64,000 bases of DNA from Leptasterias polaris. Its lineage: Eukaryota; Echinodermata; Asteroidea; Forcipulatida; Asteriidae. This document shows positions 29,031 to 47,321 of the stretch, piece by piece (the stretch's first letter is position 1; each line of letters begins with the position of its first letter). The position numbers and the translations under genes were made by a program. Below the pieces are notes generated by a model. That model was not told where the DNA came from. It did not search any database and saw only the letters and a program-made list of their open reading frames with translations. The stretch spans positions 124,001 to 188,000 of the forward strand of contig JAZGTN010000300.1 of NCBI GenBank assembly GCA_037783415.1. The letters run 5' to 3'.

Positions 29031-29876
29031 ACCCCACAAATTATCTACATACAATAATTAGTGTTTACGTTGTGGGTTTTACTTGGTAACGTTAAAATTT
29101 AATTACACAAACAGTTTACATTTTTTAAATATTAAAATTACGTTAATTATTAGAAACATTTATTAAATAACATTTACACCTTTGAATTTTGTAGCTCTAA
29201 TAACAGAATTAGTTCAATATATTGTTACAATTTTACATGTAGTTTGGTCTGGTTAGTAAAACAGTGATTCAAATTCAAGTAAAAGGTGAATTGGTACTAT
29301 ATAGTGGTAGGAAAGATACAGCACAGGATTAATGTTTTATTCAGACAGTGACCACCATCTGCCGTGGTGTGGGTTCTTGTCAGTGTGGCCGGCTGAGCAG
29401 TGAAACAGTGACACTGACTGACTGGCGACACTGACAGCAGTGACATTTACACTGACACTAGTGACAGCGCAATGCCAATGCCAATCAATGAACTACCCAT
29501 AAACAACAAAGAAAACATGGACCCATACGAACGGAAAATTCGTTGGATATGAACTAACTAAGAGTAAGATCTACTACCGTCCGGTCCCGTCCCACCACCG
29601 GTGTAAGGCGGTATGTTATCGCTGTTTTTTACCATCATGGTCCATTTAATTGCACTTGCAAGTTGCAGTGTATTGGACAGGCCTATCGTCGTGCATTACT
29701 ACAGTTTACACACAATCAAATGCTTGTTAAAAGCCAAGTAAAACGCCTACCTGTACAGACGTCGATGTTGAAGAACACAAGATGCTTTTAATCCTCAGTC
29801 TTGGTGAGAATTCGGTCCCGGTCACATTGATCTAAACTTCTTCTAAAAATATACCATAATTATTAAAATCTGCCAC
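29031..29876. other. Intergenic DNA with a TGACACTGAC-rich patch
   Basis: At 29341-29465 the words GTGACACTGAC, GACAGCAGTGAC and ACTGACACTAGTGACAGC follow one another, a degenerate short tandem repeat. The surrounding 29480-29640 stretch is more GC- and CpG-rich than average and could be a promoter or 5' exon region, but nothing fixes this. Confidence 0.35.
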
Positions 29877-30068
29877 TTAGCTCGACTTTTTCCGGAGATA
29901 AACGCGTACGTCGAGAAGGGGGCCGAACGAGACGGATTTTATGCTTGACGTGACAAGTGCGTGCGTGTGTGGGTCGTCGGGTACGTGTGCTTCGTGCACC
30001 TTAATGAGAACCTTGCCCGTTCGCGAATCAAAATCAAATTGGGCACCAACACCTTTAAAGTGCAAGTC
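29877..30068 (-). CDS. Orphan candidate terminal exon, 63 residues, unknown protein
   Basis: On the minus strand a good acceptor (ATATTTATTGCAG, ending at 30069) opens a GC- and CpG-rich frame reading DLHFKGVGAQFDFDSRTGKV, continuing LIKVHEAHVPDD, then FGPLLDVRVYLRKKSS and TAA at 29877-29879. The composition contrasts sharply with the flanks, which supports coding. The TGKVLIKVHEA and DVRVYL pieces faintly recall the strand pattern of a C2 domain, but the Asp loops are not recognisable and I make no family call. No upstream exon was identified. Alternatives are an old retrocopy or a non-coding exon. Confidence 0.4.
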   Translation of the reverse strand, partial: DLHFKGVGAQFDFDSRTGKVLIKVHEAHVPDDPHTHALVTSSIKSVSFGPLLDVRVYLRKKSS

Positions 30069-38335
<8,267 letters not shown>

Positions 38336-39629
38336 TCAAATCTTAATTATTTATTCATAGACATGGTGAACGAAATGAATCAGGCCTTTCAAGTAGATGT
38401 AATTGAAATATTCAACTGGACGTTTTTATTTGGGGGGGGGGGGTGCAGGAGGGGGTAAAGTTATCATTTTTAGGGGGCTTTGTACGCTACCAAGACAAAC
38501 CATTTACAAGAAGCGCACAAATACTGTTAGTTCTATTAGTTGATGTAATCAAACCATAAATTTGTGCATTTTACAAACGGTCTTAATTAGTTGAAGAGGG
38601 TATGCACACAAAAAATGTTTAAAATGCAAAGAAAACCAAACTCATTTTATACATGTAAAATCACATTTCTATTCAATTTTAGAGCATTTTTCTTCTGGAT
38701 GTGATGAGGATACTTGTAATGATTTTTTCTTTATCTCATTTCGTAGGGGGTGGGGATGGGGACCAGGGTTCTTTCCTGTTTTTTAATTGTACTTTTAAGT
38801 TAAAATTTTACTTGGCTTTTTGCAGGAAAGTATGAGGGAAAAAATATTCTTGGCTGAATGTTGCAAAAGTAACCTTTTATAGAATAATAGTTTTGTTTTC
38901 ATAACAGCATTCCTTTTATGGAAAAGATTGCACAATGTTTAGTGTTTTGATAATAACTAAAATTCTACTAGGTTGGACTACTTTCTTCTTGCTGATGGTG
39001 TTGTAGATTCAGTAAAGGCCAACAGTAATAATATGCAAGTCATGATCCCATCTGCTTTTGTCCCAATCATTAATCAAATAAAACTTATAATCACAAAATG
39101 CTCAAATTTTAAGCATCCATGTTTGCTTTTATCTTCTTGCATAATTTATTATATTTTACTTAATTCCATATTTGTTTCCACAGTTCAATTTATTTGGCAT
39201 CCTCCGAAATGTGAAGGTTGGCATCGTGGTCACTCAATCATTTTAACTTGTACAACTGTAAAATCACAAAAAGTGCATGTTTGGGGGTGTTTGTATACAT
39301 ATTGTTGTAAATATATGAAACATAGAACCATTTACTTGTAAATAAACAATGAGATGTACAAAAGATTCATGTGCCTTTTTAGCGTAACGTGTATTTATTT
39401 AATTTTTTTATTTTGATTTAGGTAGAGGGCTCCAGAATCGAAAAAGAAAATGTCGAGGGAAAGTGAAACAAATGAATTCTCAAATTAATTATCAGGTAAA
39501 AGTTTCGATCGTTGCCGGATGACTGACGTACACACTGACTCAGTAAACTTTCAATTTGGTTTGACCTGATATGAGTAAATAATTTTGCCTGAGGTAGTCA
39601 TCTGTAACCTATAGAGGGCGCTAGCTCTG
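38336..39629. other. 3' regions between convergent ZFPL1 and the 39.6-kb gene
   Basis: A G-run at 38432-38441 and AT-rich sequence. AATAAA occurs on the plus strand at 39077 and 39341 (possible ZFPL1 ends), and TTTATT near 39390-39400 could serve the minus-strand gene. The 122-codon plus-strand frame at 38973-39341 is AT-rich, lacks splice context and is probably UTR. Confidence 0.45.
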
Positions 39630-40788
39630 CTACTCGGTGAAGTTTCTGTACTCTTCCCGTCGGAACTGAATGAACGAAGCCTCGATTGCAACTCGCACGA
39701 AACACACCAGAAAATTCAACACTGGCGACAGAGAACAATATGTTTTGGACAATTAACATCGATTATTGTATATTATATGAAGCGGGGTGGGGTTGATTGC
39801 CAATACACAACTCTGCTGGCCCATACAACATTTACTGCAAAAAACTAAACTTAGAGAAAAATAAATCGAGAAAAAAGAAAGAATAATGTATATTAATAGC
39901 CCACATTTTGAAAAGCGACGTTTGTTTTCTTACCGAGTGACAACCATTCTAAGCGGGCGGTCTGCCAGAGCTTGCCCGCTTGGGTATTGTACACAAAACC
40001 AAGTAGTGCCATGTAAAACGAGATTATGTGTATAACCTATAAAAGAAAGGAAGTCAAGTCGCACAAGTTACATAATTGTCTCAGAGCCTACATACAACTC
40101 TGCAGAGTAATTGTGACCTCCATGATCCAGTAAACTTAGCTCCCTTTTTAGGTTATCGAAGTAAATGCTTATTCTATGCCACACACATGAAGTAGCCCAA
40201 GGTTTTCTTTCCTTTTGACCAAAAGGGGCTGAAGTCAAATTGCATTTATGGTTGCGTGTGAGCCACTTCTAAAATTTTGCCAGCCCGGCTGTATAACCCC
40301 ATGAATGAAATACAAAATCGTCATTATCTAGACTAGCATGCACCTCATTCCACGGCAAACGCGCACGTAAAAAGTATTACTAAGTCATGCAAGTAGTCTA
40401 TGGAAATGGCCAATACGCCTATTTTTTAATAACAAACTTTTTAAACTCAACACTTGTCACTCATCCGTTCGATATTTAAAATGCATACCCCTTGTTTGGA
40501 CGCTCTTCTTGAATTGTAGCTAGCTTTAACTAAAAACAGTTTAGTAAAACCGTACAACGAAGGGAGACGTCCCGACCTAAGGGGCTACAGCGGACAGTGA
40601 CGCCATTTTCTTACCAGCACAGATTCACTGAGATTTTGAGTTGAGCGGTGGGTGTTTTGGGTGATGGTGTAGGCAACGAGGTCGTTGAGGATGGTCGCAA
40701 TGAGAAACACGGCAAGGAGAATCGACACCTGAACGAGCAGTTCCTTCTTTGTGGTCTTTTTGAGGGCTGACCAACATTTGTGTGACAT
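39630..40788 (-). CDS. Small three-transmembrane protein, 122 residues, unnamed
   Basis: Three exons on the minus strand, 40788-40615, 40036-39934 and 39721-39630, join with phases 0 and 1 and GT-AG sites. The protein starts MSHKCWSALKKTTKKELLVQ, with a basic N-terminus and hydrophobic segments at about residues 17-42, 59-77 and 93-110. It ends in a charged tail, QFRREEYRNFTE and TAG. A Lys/Arg-rich N-terminus followed by three helices suggests a small integral membrane protein of the ER or another inner membrane; I do not recognise the family and give no function. The third exon was chosen because its frame stays coherent from the junction to the stop. It lies tail-to-tail with ZFPL1. The CpG-richer region around 40560-40960 may hold its promoter. 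Confidence 0.75.
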
Positions 40789-41453
40789 TTTGCAGGCTTC
40801 TCCAGCATTGAGATGTACAACGAGTGCCGTTGTTTCCCGCCGAGATATGCGTTGTTGTCTGCACGTGGCTGACTCGCCGGGTAAAAGACTCGGCGTAGGT
40901 CGATTGACTACAATATCTCACGAGCTAGTCCATGACGAACGGTTTCGATAGACATTTTTTAAGTTGAGAAGATCGTATCCCTGAGACCAGCATGATTCGT
41001 TTGCACAATTATACGTGCCATATGCAACAAGGTTAATATTAATAACAATGCTGCCAGAGTGTCAGTCGATCTCTCTCACCACATGACAAATTACGTTCTG
41101 TAAAGAACAGTAAAAAGAATACGCCCCAAGCCCATCGCTCATTGGACAGATGTTTTGATCACGCGTTACTAACAATGGCTTATAAGTTATAGCATGTGTG
41201 CGCGTATTTCAACTTCACGTACAAGGGGGCAGGGTAGATTTGACCACTGTAGCTCTGACTTAACATTAAAACACAAAGTATCAGTCTCGATGTACATAAA
41301 TTAAAACACACCATTATTATTTAATCAATGATTAAATATTTTACAAAGCACAATATTCAAATTAAAATAATCATATTCAAATTCCTCATCGAATTAATGC
41401 ACGTCATGCAGTCACTTGTAGTTATCATTTTGTATATACAATATATTGGCATT
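40789..41453. other. Upstream region of the 39.6-kb gene, no other gene seen
   Basis: The first 150 bp is relatively CpG-rich and probably contains the 5' UTR and promoter of the minus-strand gene. The remainder is AT-rich. Confidence 0.4.
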
Positions 41454-41610
41454 GTGCCCAGTTTCATAAAGCTGTTAATGGTGCTTAGCTAATTTTCCAG
41501 CTTTGAAAAATTGAGCAGGAACCCAGTCACAAACCATGGTATTTTGGCTGGTAACTTGTTTCTGTTAATGCCAAGCAATTTCGCTTAACAGCCTTAAATG
41601 AAATTGGACC
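41454..41610. mobile_element. MITE, same family as 9309-9506
   Basis: GTTTCATAAAGCTGTTAATG at the left, TTTTGGCTGGTAACTTG inside, and an inverted right end with AAATGAAATTGGACC. Short, degraded copy. Confidence 0.6.
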
Positions 41611-41904
41611 TTGTCCTAATAATAGTTTCGCTGATGTCCTTTTTATATTTCTCACATCTTTATAACACGGGCTATCCATAAGCGCAGCCAGTGGTAATAT
41701 CTAACCTTCAGGGTATAGAAATATAGCGAATTATTTATAAGGCCTTTAAGTAGGCTTCTTGTAGTGCTTGTATTTTCGTGATGCACTTCATAAAAAACCT
41801 CATCTTGAAGGTTTGGCTTTTAGTGCAATCTCACTTCCAGCAAAATGTAATATATTCTTTTTCTTTGTAAAAAAACCAAACTATGATAAAATCATATTCC
41901 TTAA

Positions 41905-42065
41905 ACCTCCCTCCCCCCCCCCCCCCCACAAAAAACAAAAAAATATATATATAAAAAACACCCCAAAACAACAACAACAAACAAACACCCCCAACACACC
42001 ACAAACAAACAAACAAACAAACAAACAACCCAACAAACACACAAACAACCCAACAAAAAACACAT
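41905..42065. repeat. Low-complexity C-run, A-rich and ACAA/AAAC tract
   Basis: A run of Cs (about 41910-41928) followed by A-rich sequence and CAAA/ACAAA repeats to 42060. Reading frames here on both strands are artefacts of simple sequence. Confidence 0.9.
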
Positions 42066-42417
42066 TGTTTACATCATGATCAAAGCCACTGCCACGTGTA
42101 AAATATTGGTGTCTGTCCTGTTATGTTATTCTAGTTTCTACATGACTGCAACTTTTTAAAATGTTCAGGTTCGGCCCCAAACAAAATCGGGGCCTTATTT
42201 TGGGCCATAGATCTGGAGTGAAACAGTTGCATTATATTTTGTAAATATTCTGGTTGAAAAGTTAGGTTTAGTTTATCGCAGGAGTGTATGTGTAATAAAG
42301 CAGTGAGTGACACAGTCACCGTCTGACTTGTCCTTACATTTATATATAGCCTACAGTGGGATTGAACATGCGAAATTTGGTTTCGGCCCTTTTCGGGTAA
42401 TGTCGTGGGCGAGTTCA

Positions 42418-45400
42418 TCATGACATAGCATACGCCATCGCAGCAGAAAGTTCCCTGTACCGCTGCTCCCGCTTCTGGGCTATCTCACTAAAGGCTGGTG
42501 CGATGACAGCTTCCGGGGTGAGGTATCGAAGCGACATCGCCATGTTAGTTAAACCGTGTCCCAGGTACTTAAAAGCTTTCTTTCCAGCCTGAGTGAGTAT
42601 AAATGTAAGAAAATAAGGGTTAAAATATACACATAATGCTTCTCTCTTTTTTTTAGCGTTGGCCTCACTCAGAAGAACTAGGGCCTATATTGTTTTGGGT
42701 ACAGTTGAATTTCGTTATAACAAGTTCGCTGAGACTGGCCAAATTACCCTTTATATATAAGAACACTACAATAGGACAGCAAAACAAAGGGAAACAAAGC
42801 AGAAATGAGATTATCCCAGGCAGCATTCCCACATGGATCCCATATGGGCCAACATATAGGTCCCGTATGGGGTTAACCCATAATGAGGCACCGCGGTTCA
42901 TGCACTCGGGATCATCATATGGGGCCCATATGGGTAGGCCCAGATGGATACATCTGGGTCCCGAATAGGTTCCATAATTATGGGCCAACATATGGGGCCC
43001 ATAGGGCAGCCCATGGAACCCACCGGATCCTGCACCCAAGATTACTATGGGACCCATAATAATGGGCAGGCCCAGATAACCCGTATGGGATACAATCTGG
43101 GGCCCATCTGGGGGAACACAAACTGGGTAAAATCTGGGTTATCCCATATAGGCATAACCCGGGGTTCATAATTTATGGGCATGTGGGCCAAAACGAGGGG
43201 TCCATGTTGGGTGGCGTATGTAGGGCCATATGGGCCAGCCCAGATAGTCTAATAGTTAAATCAAGTAATTATTTAATGGTAATGATAACTTGTCTAATTA
43301 TATGAACAATTACATATGTATACTAATCTACGATACCACAACTAGCTAAATACAAACTACATTAGTCAGTTATAATATGATGCATAGTTAAAGTACATAC
43401 TTCTCAATACGTGACATGTCTTATAGTCCAGGAACCGAAGACTTATAGTCATGGTGAACACTTTTGTAATCAAAAATGTCAATGTTTTAACTTTGGGTTA
43501 ACTTATTTTTTTCATGAGCACTAAGTCTCCACCTTAGTTTCTCAAACTACGAAACTTAAGAAAGTGCTACTAACTTCAAAAAGTAAAAGTCTGCAAATAT
43601 CATCATCAAGCATTTGGTGAGAAAGGTAGATGGGAGGTAGGAAAAGTGATCAGTTGGAAGGCATATAAATTTCTTGTTTCGTTTGCTGGACGGGATGAGT
43701 ACGGAGGTAGCAATAGTTCTACCTCCATGGGATAACGGTATCGATTGATGAAATTCAATGAAATAATTATGCATTGTGGTAGTCACGTTGTGTGCACGTT
43801 GTATTTTGCCGACATTAAAACGTGATATTTAAGTTGAGGTGATCACGTTGACATCGCGTTTGTAATTTGGTATTGTACAAAAAATATAGTATTCAAGTTG
43901 TGACAGCAACAACAACGTATGTTGTGACAAAAACGTTGTAAACGTTGTAGGCCTATTTTAGTTTCATCACAACGTAGTATCTATGTTTTTACAATTACGT
44001 TGTAAAAAAATGTACTTTAGTCTGATTACAACGTACATACAATAGTGTATGGGTGCACCCCACTAAATAGGGTGAAAACAGATCGTCGTCCTCATAAAAT
44101 TTTTGTAGGCCCTCCAAATATTCTCTATTGGACAGATTTGAGAGCCCAATAAAATGGATACAGTGTAAAAATGTTGCCCAATTGTAACCTGTTTTTGTTT
44201 ACCCCTGGAAAAGTACACCGGTGCAGGGGGGCGGGTATTTGGAGGGGGAATAACTCGACGGGCCCAGGGAATCCCCATATCAGATTGAGCAGAGGATACC
44301 AGTTCAAGGGTCAATGGATAATTACCCCTTTGCAGCAAAAAGCTGTGAGAATTCAAAGTATTTTTTGTGTATTTTTGAATATTTAGCATAATACATTGTA
44401 TGCTATGGGAAGTGTATATCTAGTGGGGTGCAATCGTATACGTTTTTACCAACACGTCGTAAACGTTGTATTTAGTTTGCATCAGCGAATTATTCATTTT
44501 TAGGCATCTCTTTAAATAGTTCAAACAGCTGGCTGGGGTGGTTTTTATTGTCAGTTATAGTAAACAACAGCTGTGGTGGTTTTTATTGTCATTTATAGTA
44601 AACAACTATTAGCATAATGATTTACATCTGCTCTCAATTTTAATTGTCTATAGTCCTATCGGTTTTCATAAAGAGCCACTCGAGGAGCGTTGACATCCCA
44701 TGGCCTATTTTAGTTTTATCACAACGTAGTAGGCTATCTTTGTTTTTACCATCACGTTGTGAAGATGTATTTTAGTTTGATTAAAACGTACAAATATAGG
44801 TTTTCTCGGTCAAATTCAGCAAATGAGCAGCCGATTTCATTTTCGTGCGTTCGAATTAAAGCTATTTTGCCTCTCCAGTTGTTACTGCGTTTCAAATTCA
44901 GAATTCGGCCATTCAATTTAGTTTTGAGGCATTCAAATTCCTTTAGCACTGTGTTCAATTTAGCATATCGTCATTCTTTTTCGTGACACTAAATCATCAT
45001 TCAATTTAGCAAAGCTGGTTCGACTGGAGTTTTTTACTGATTTATTTTTTTCAATTTCGTAAAGAGCCAATCAATTTCGCTAAATGAGAATTCAAATAAG
45101 TACGACTTAAGAAATACAAATAAACAGATAAACTTTAATTCACTTTAATTCAGGCAAACCTTATTTTCTTTAGTTAGGCCTATGTTTCCAGTACACTTTA
45201 CATGGGGCCCTTGAGGTTTTTTTTCTTCTTCTTTGTTTTCTTCTTTATTTTATTTTTTATTTTTTTTTTTTGGGGGGGGATCTTTGGTTAACTGACCGAG
45301 ACCTAATTTGTTTTTGTGTCTGAATGGGTTGTTTCTTTATGTTTTAATTTTTTTATTTTTTGTTTAATTGTTGATGTTGTTTCTTCCTCAACCATCAATC

Positions 45401-47321
45401 TGTTGGCGTGCCAGACATCTTGGCATATACGTTTGGGTATGGTTGTACCACTGCATGCACTTCACTGGGTGATGGCATCAACGCTCTGAATGGCTGCTTG
45501 TTGAAGGAGATTGCACCTCCACTGCTGCATGTTCATTCCTGCTTGTTGGGCAGCCTGTCTGTCTCCGACACGTTGTTGCCACTCAGGTAACCCAAGGATG
45601 CGTTTAACTGCAGCCTTGAATGCAGAGTGTGCCATCTCCGTGCTGTTGAATAAGGAGTAGGGACCACGAGCTGCCATTTCTAGAAATATGCGTGTTAAAC
45701 TAGTGCCAATAAGTTAACCCTATTTATGCCCTTAACATTCGAAAGGAAACAAAAGTTTAACGGAGCGTTTTTTAGATTGTACAAATTCCCGAAATGACTG
45801 CCCATAAATGAATTTGAATGACTAAACACACGCCTCAAAAAGTTCCTGCGAATTTGAATGCTGCTTTGTTGAATTGTTAAATTGAAAGATTATTTTGTTA
45901 AATCGAATGACACAACAGAACATTTGACTAGTCATAAAACGAAATCGAATGACCCTTTTCAGTAGCATTCGATTTCGCGCGAAATAGAATAGCGTCGTGG
46001 TTAAATTGGCTGCTCATTTGCCGAAATTGACCGAGAAAACCTATAATAGTATATATGTTTTGAGCCATCACATCATAAACGTTGTATTTCAATTTGCATC
46101 AGCGAATTATTCGTATTTAGACCATCATACAGTATTGAATAGTTCCAACAGCTGGTTGATGGTTTTTATTGTCATTATACTTATAGTAAACATAGCATAA
46201 TGATTGACATCACGCGCTTTCAATTTATTGTCTATAATAATATCGGTTTTCATAAGTAAAGTAGCCACTCAAGTAGCGTTGCTTTCACATTCCTTTGCAT
46301 ATTCTGCCTATATGGGATTGCCGATATTTTCCCGATACGATACCCATATGGACCACTGCATATCCTACCCATATATGGGATTGCCCATATTTTCCCCATA
46401 TGAAACCCATATGGGGCACTGCATATTTTGTGCCCGTGATTGCTATAATTTCCCCCATGATCCCCATGCATGGGACACTGCATATTCTGCCTATGTAGCC
46501 CATATGGGAACCATAATTATGAGACTACTCCTCATACACACCCATAAGGGCCCATAAGGGTATCATAATTGTTGGCCCCAGCCCACATATTTCCTATTTT
46601 GGCCCTACTATATGGGCTTGCTACCTGCGGGTATATATGGACAGAAGTGCTCTTTATAAGCAAACCTCTATATAACAAGCTCTACAAGGGTTGACTGTAT
46701 ATTGACGTCAGTGAAATGTGCCTTTAATACCTTTTTTATCTTCTTCTTCTTGGACTTCTTTTTCTTCTTGAGCTCTTCCTCGATTTCAGTCTCTATAACC
46801 TCTATTTCTTCAGAGATTACAACTCTTTTAATGCTGGGTCTTTTAGTCATAGCGTTTCCATTCTGGGAGGTTTCCTGGTCGTCACTTTCTGAGAGAGAAC
46901 CAGGAGTGGGACCACTGACGACGTCATCGCCTGATGTAAGTTCAGCTTCTACCGTATCGATGAGGCACTCGGATGACCCTTCTTTACGGGCCCTTTTCCC
47001 TGGATACGGGTCATCCTGATTGACCTTGGACAACCCCAACCGACCTCGGGCCGATTGGAGCAGTTCCTTTGGGAGCTGTCGTTTGGACGCAGCAGCCCAG
47101 GTGTCCTTCTCGTTGGTTGAACAAGGAGACGAATTTTGATTGCTGTCGCATGAAAACGAGATTTGTGGATTTGGGTCGAAGTCAGGTTTTTGTAAATCAT
47201 CATTTAATGTCTTGTACTTACGACTGCGAAATGGGTTAAAATTCTTCAATTTTATTCGTCTCTTCTTTTTGGAAGTCTCTGTCGTCGAGTTCTCTTTGAT
47301 GAATTCTTTAAGAGTGACCAT
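42418..47321 (-). CDS. Unrecognised Lys-rich acidic/basic protein, 253 residues (family member 1)
   Basis: Two coding exons on the minus strand: 47321-46731 (197 codons) and 42588-42418 (56 codons plus stop), joined in phase 0 across a 4.1-kb intron. The start (MVTLKEFIKENSTTETSKKK) has a strong context, AAAATGG; an earlier in-frame Met at 47375 is probably in the 5' UTR. After an RRIKLKNFNPFRSRK basic patch comes a Ser/Asn-rich stretch, RQLPKELLQSARGRLGLSKV, an acidic Ser/Asp region, KRPSIKRVVISEEIEV and a long Glu then Lys run ending the exon. The last exon reads AGKKAFKYLGHGLTNMAMSL, then LTPEAVIAPAF, and ends MAYAMS. Composition suggests a mostly disordered, possibly nuclear protein. The Lys-rich exon end, intron phase and motif order resemble the gene at 58708-61164. 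No known domain is seen. Confidence 0.75.
43780..44050. repeat. ACGTTGTA-rich degenerate minisatellite
   Basis: CACGTTGT, AACGTTGTAAACGTTGTA and ACAACGTA words recur on both strands, embedded in a longer unit (TAGTTTCATCACAACGTAGT then CTATGTTTTTACAATTACGT). Related units recur at 44440-44480, 44700-44792 and 46055-46090, separated by the insertions at 44054-44432 and 44795-46045. Confidence 0.65.
44054..44432. mobile_element. Nested MITE, TGCACCCCACTA ends, 379 bp
   Basis: Starts TGCACCCCACTAAATAGG and ends with the reverse complement TAGTGGGGTGCA (12-bp perfect ends). It interrupts the ACGTTGTA repeat array of the composite element. Short internal frames are not convincing. Confidence 0.7.
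44453..44695 (+). repeat. Direct repeat, copy 1 (partner at 46072-46289)
   Basis: GTTTGCATCAGCGAATTATTC, GGTTTTTATTGTCA, TATAGTAAACA, TAATGATT, TATCGGTTTTCATAA and GCCACTCGAGGAGCGTTG recur in order at 46072-46289. This copy has an extra tandem GGTGGTTTTTATTGTCA segment. The nested transposon at 44795-46045 lies between the copies. Confidence 0.7.
44795..46045. mobile_element. Nested DNA transposon, 1251 bp, about 40-bp inverted ends
   Basis: Both ends read TATAGGTTTTCTCGGTCAA (right end on the other strand) and continue through CAAATGAGCAGCC with a few mismatches. The subterminal region contains repeated CATTCAATTTAGC-like words. The middle (45230-45700) has a T-rich run and a GC-richer patch with a 60-70 codon frame on each strand, neither recognised. 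A TA or TATA duplication is possible. It inserted into the direct repeat of the composite element. Confidence 0.75.
46072..46289 (+). repeat. Direct repeat, copy 2 (partner at 44453-44695)
   Basis: Same order of blocks as copy 1, ending GCCACTCAAGTAGCGTTGCT, directly before the right CCCATATGGG array. The arrangement suggests that a tandemly repeated interior of the composite element was split by later insertions. Confidence 0.7.

Larger units (their letters stand above)
42814..46632. mobile_element. Large composite transposon with CCCATATGGG subterminal arrays
   Basis: Left end TATCCCAGGCAGCATTCCC and right end (other strand) TACCCGCAGGTAGCAAGCCC resemble each other as inverted ends with mismatches. 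Inside each end is a 330-430 bp array of degenerate units built on the palindrome CCCATATGGG and GGGCCCATATGGG (42830-43240 and 46300-46625). The centre carries ACGTTGTA-type repeats and nested elements. It encodes no recognisable transposase. The whole block sits in the intron of the minus-strand gene at 42418-47321. Superfamily unassigned. Confidence 0.6.

Noticed and set aside
38973..39341. 122-codon plus-strand frame as a separate gene
   Set aside because: Lies in the probable ZFPL1 3' UTR, AT-rich, contains AATAAA signals, no conserved motif.
41768..42079. 103-codon frame ending in Thr/Asn/Lys/Gln repeats
   Set aside because: Simple-sequence ACAAA tract and C-run.
42665..43171. Overlapping frames of 75-130 codons rich in GPI/WAPY-type words on both strands
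   Set aside because: They are translations of the CCCATATGGG repeat array; several frames on both strands are open for the same reason.
46204..46557. 117-codon plus-strand frame with repeated MGLPIFS words
   Set aside because: Product of the right CCCATATGGG array, not a gene.
46702..47019. 105-codon plus-strand frame rich in Phe/Leu/Ser
   Set aside because: Antisense of the Lys/Glu-rich exon of the minus-strand gene.
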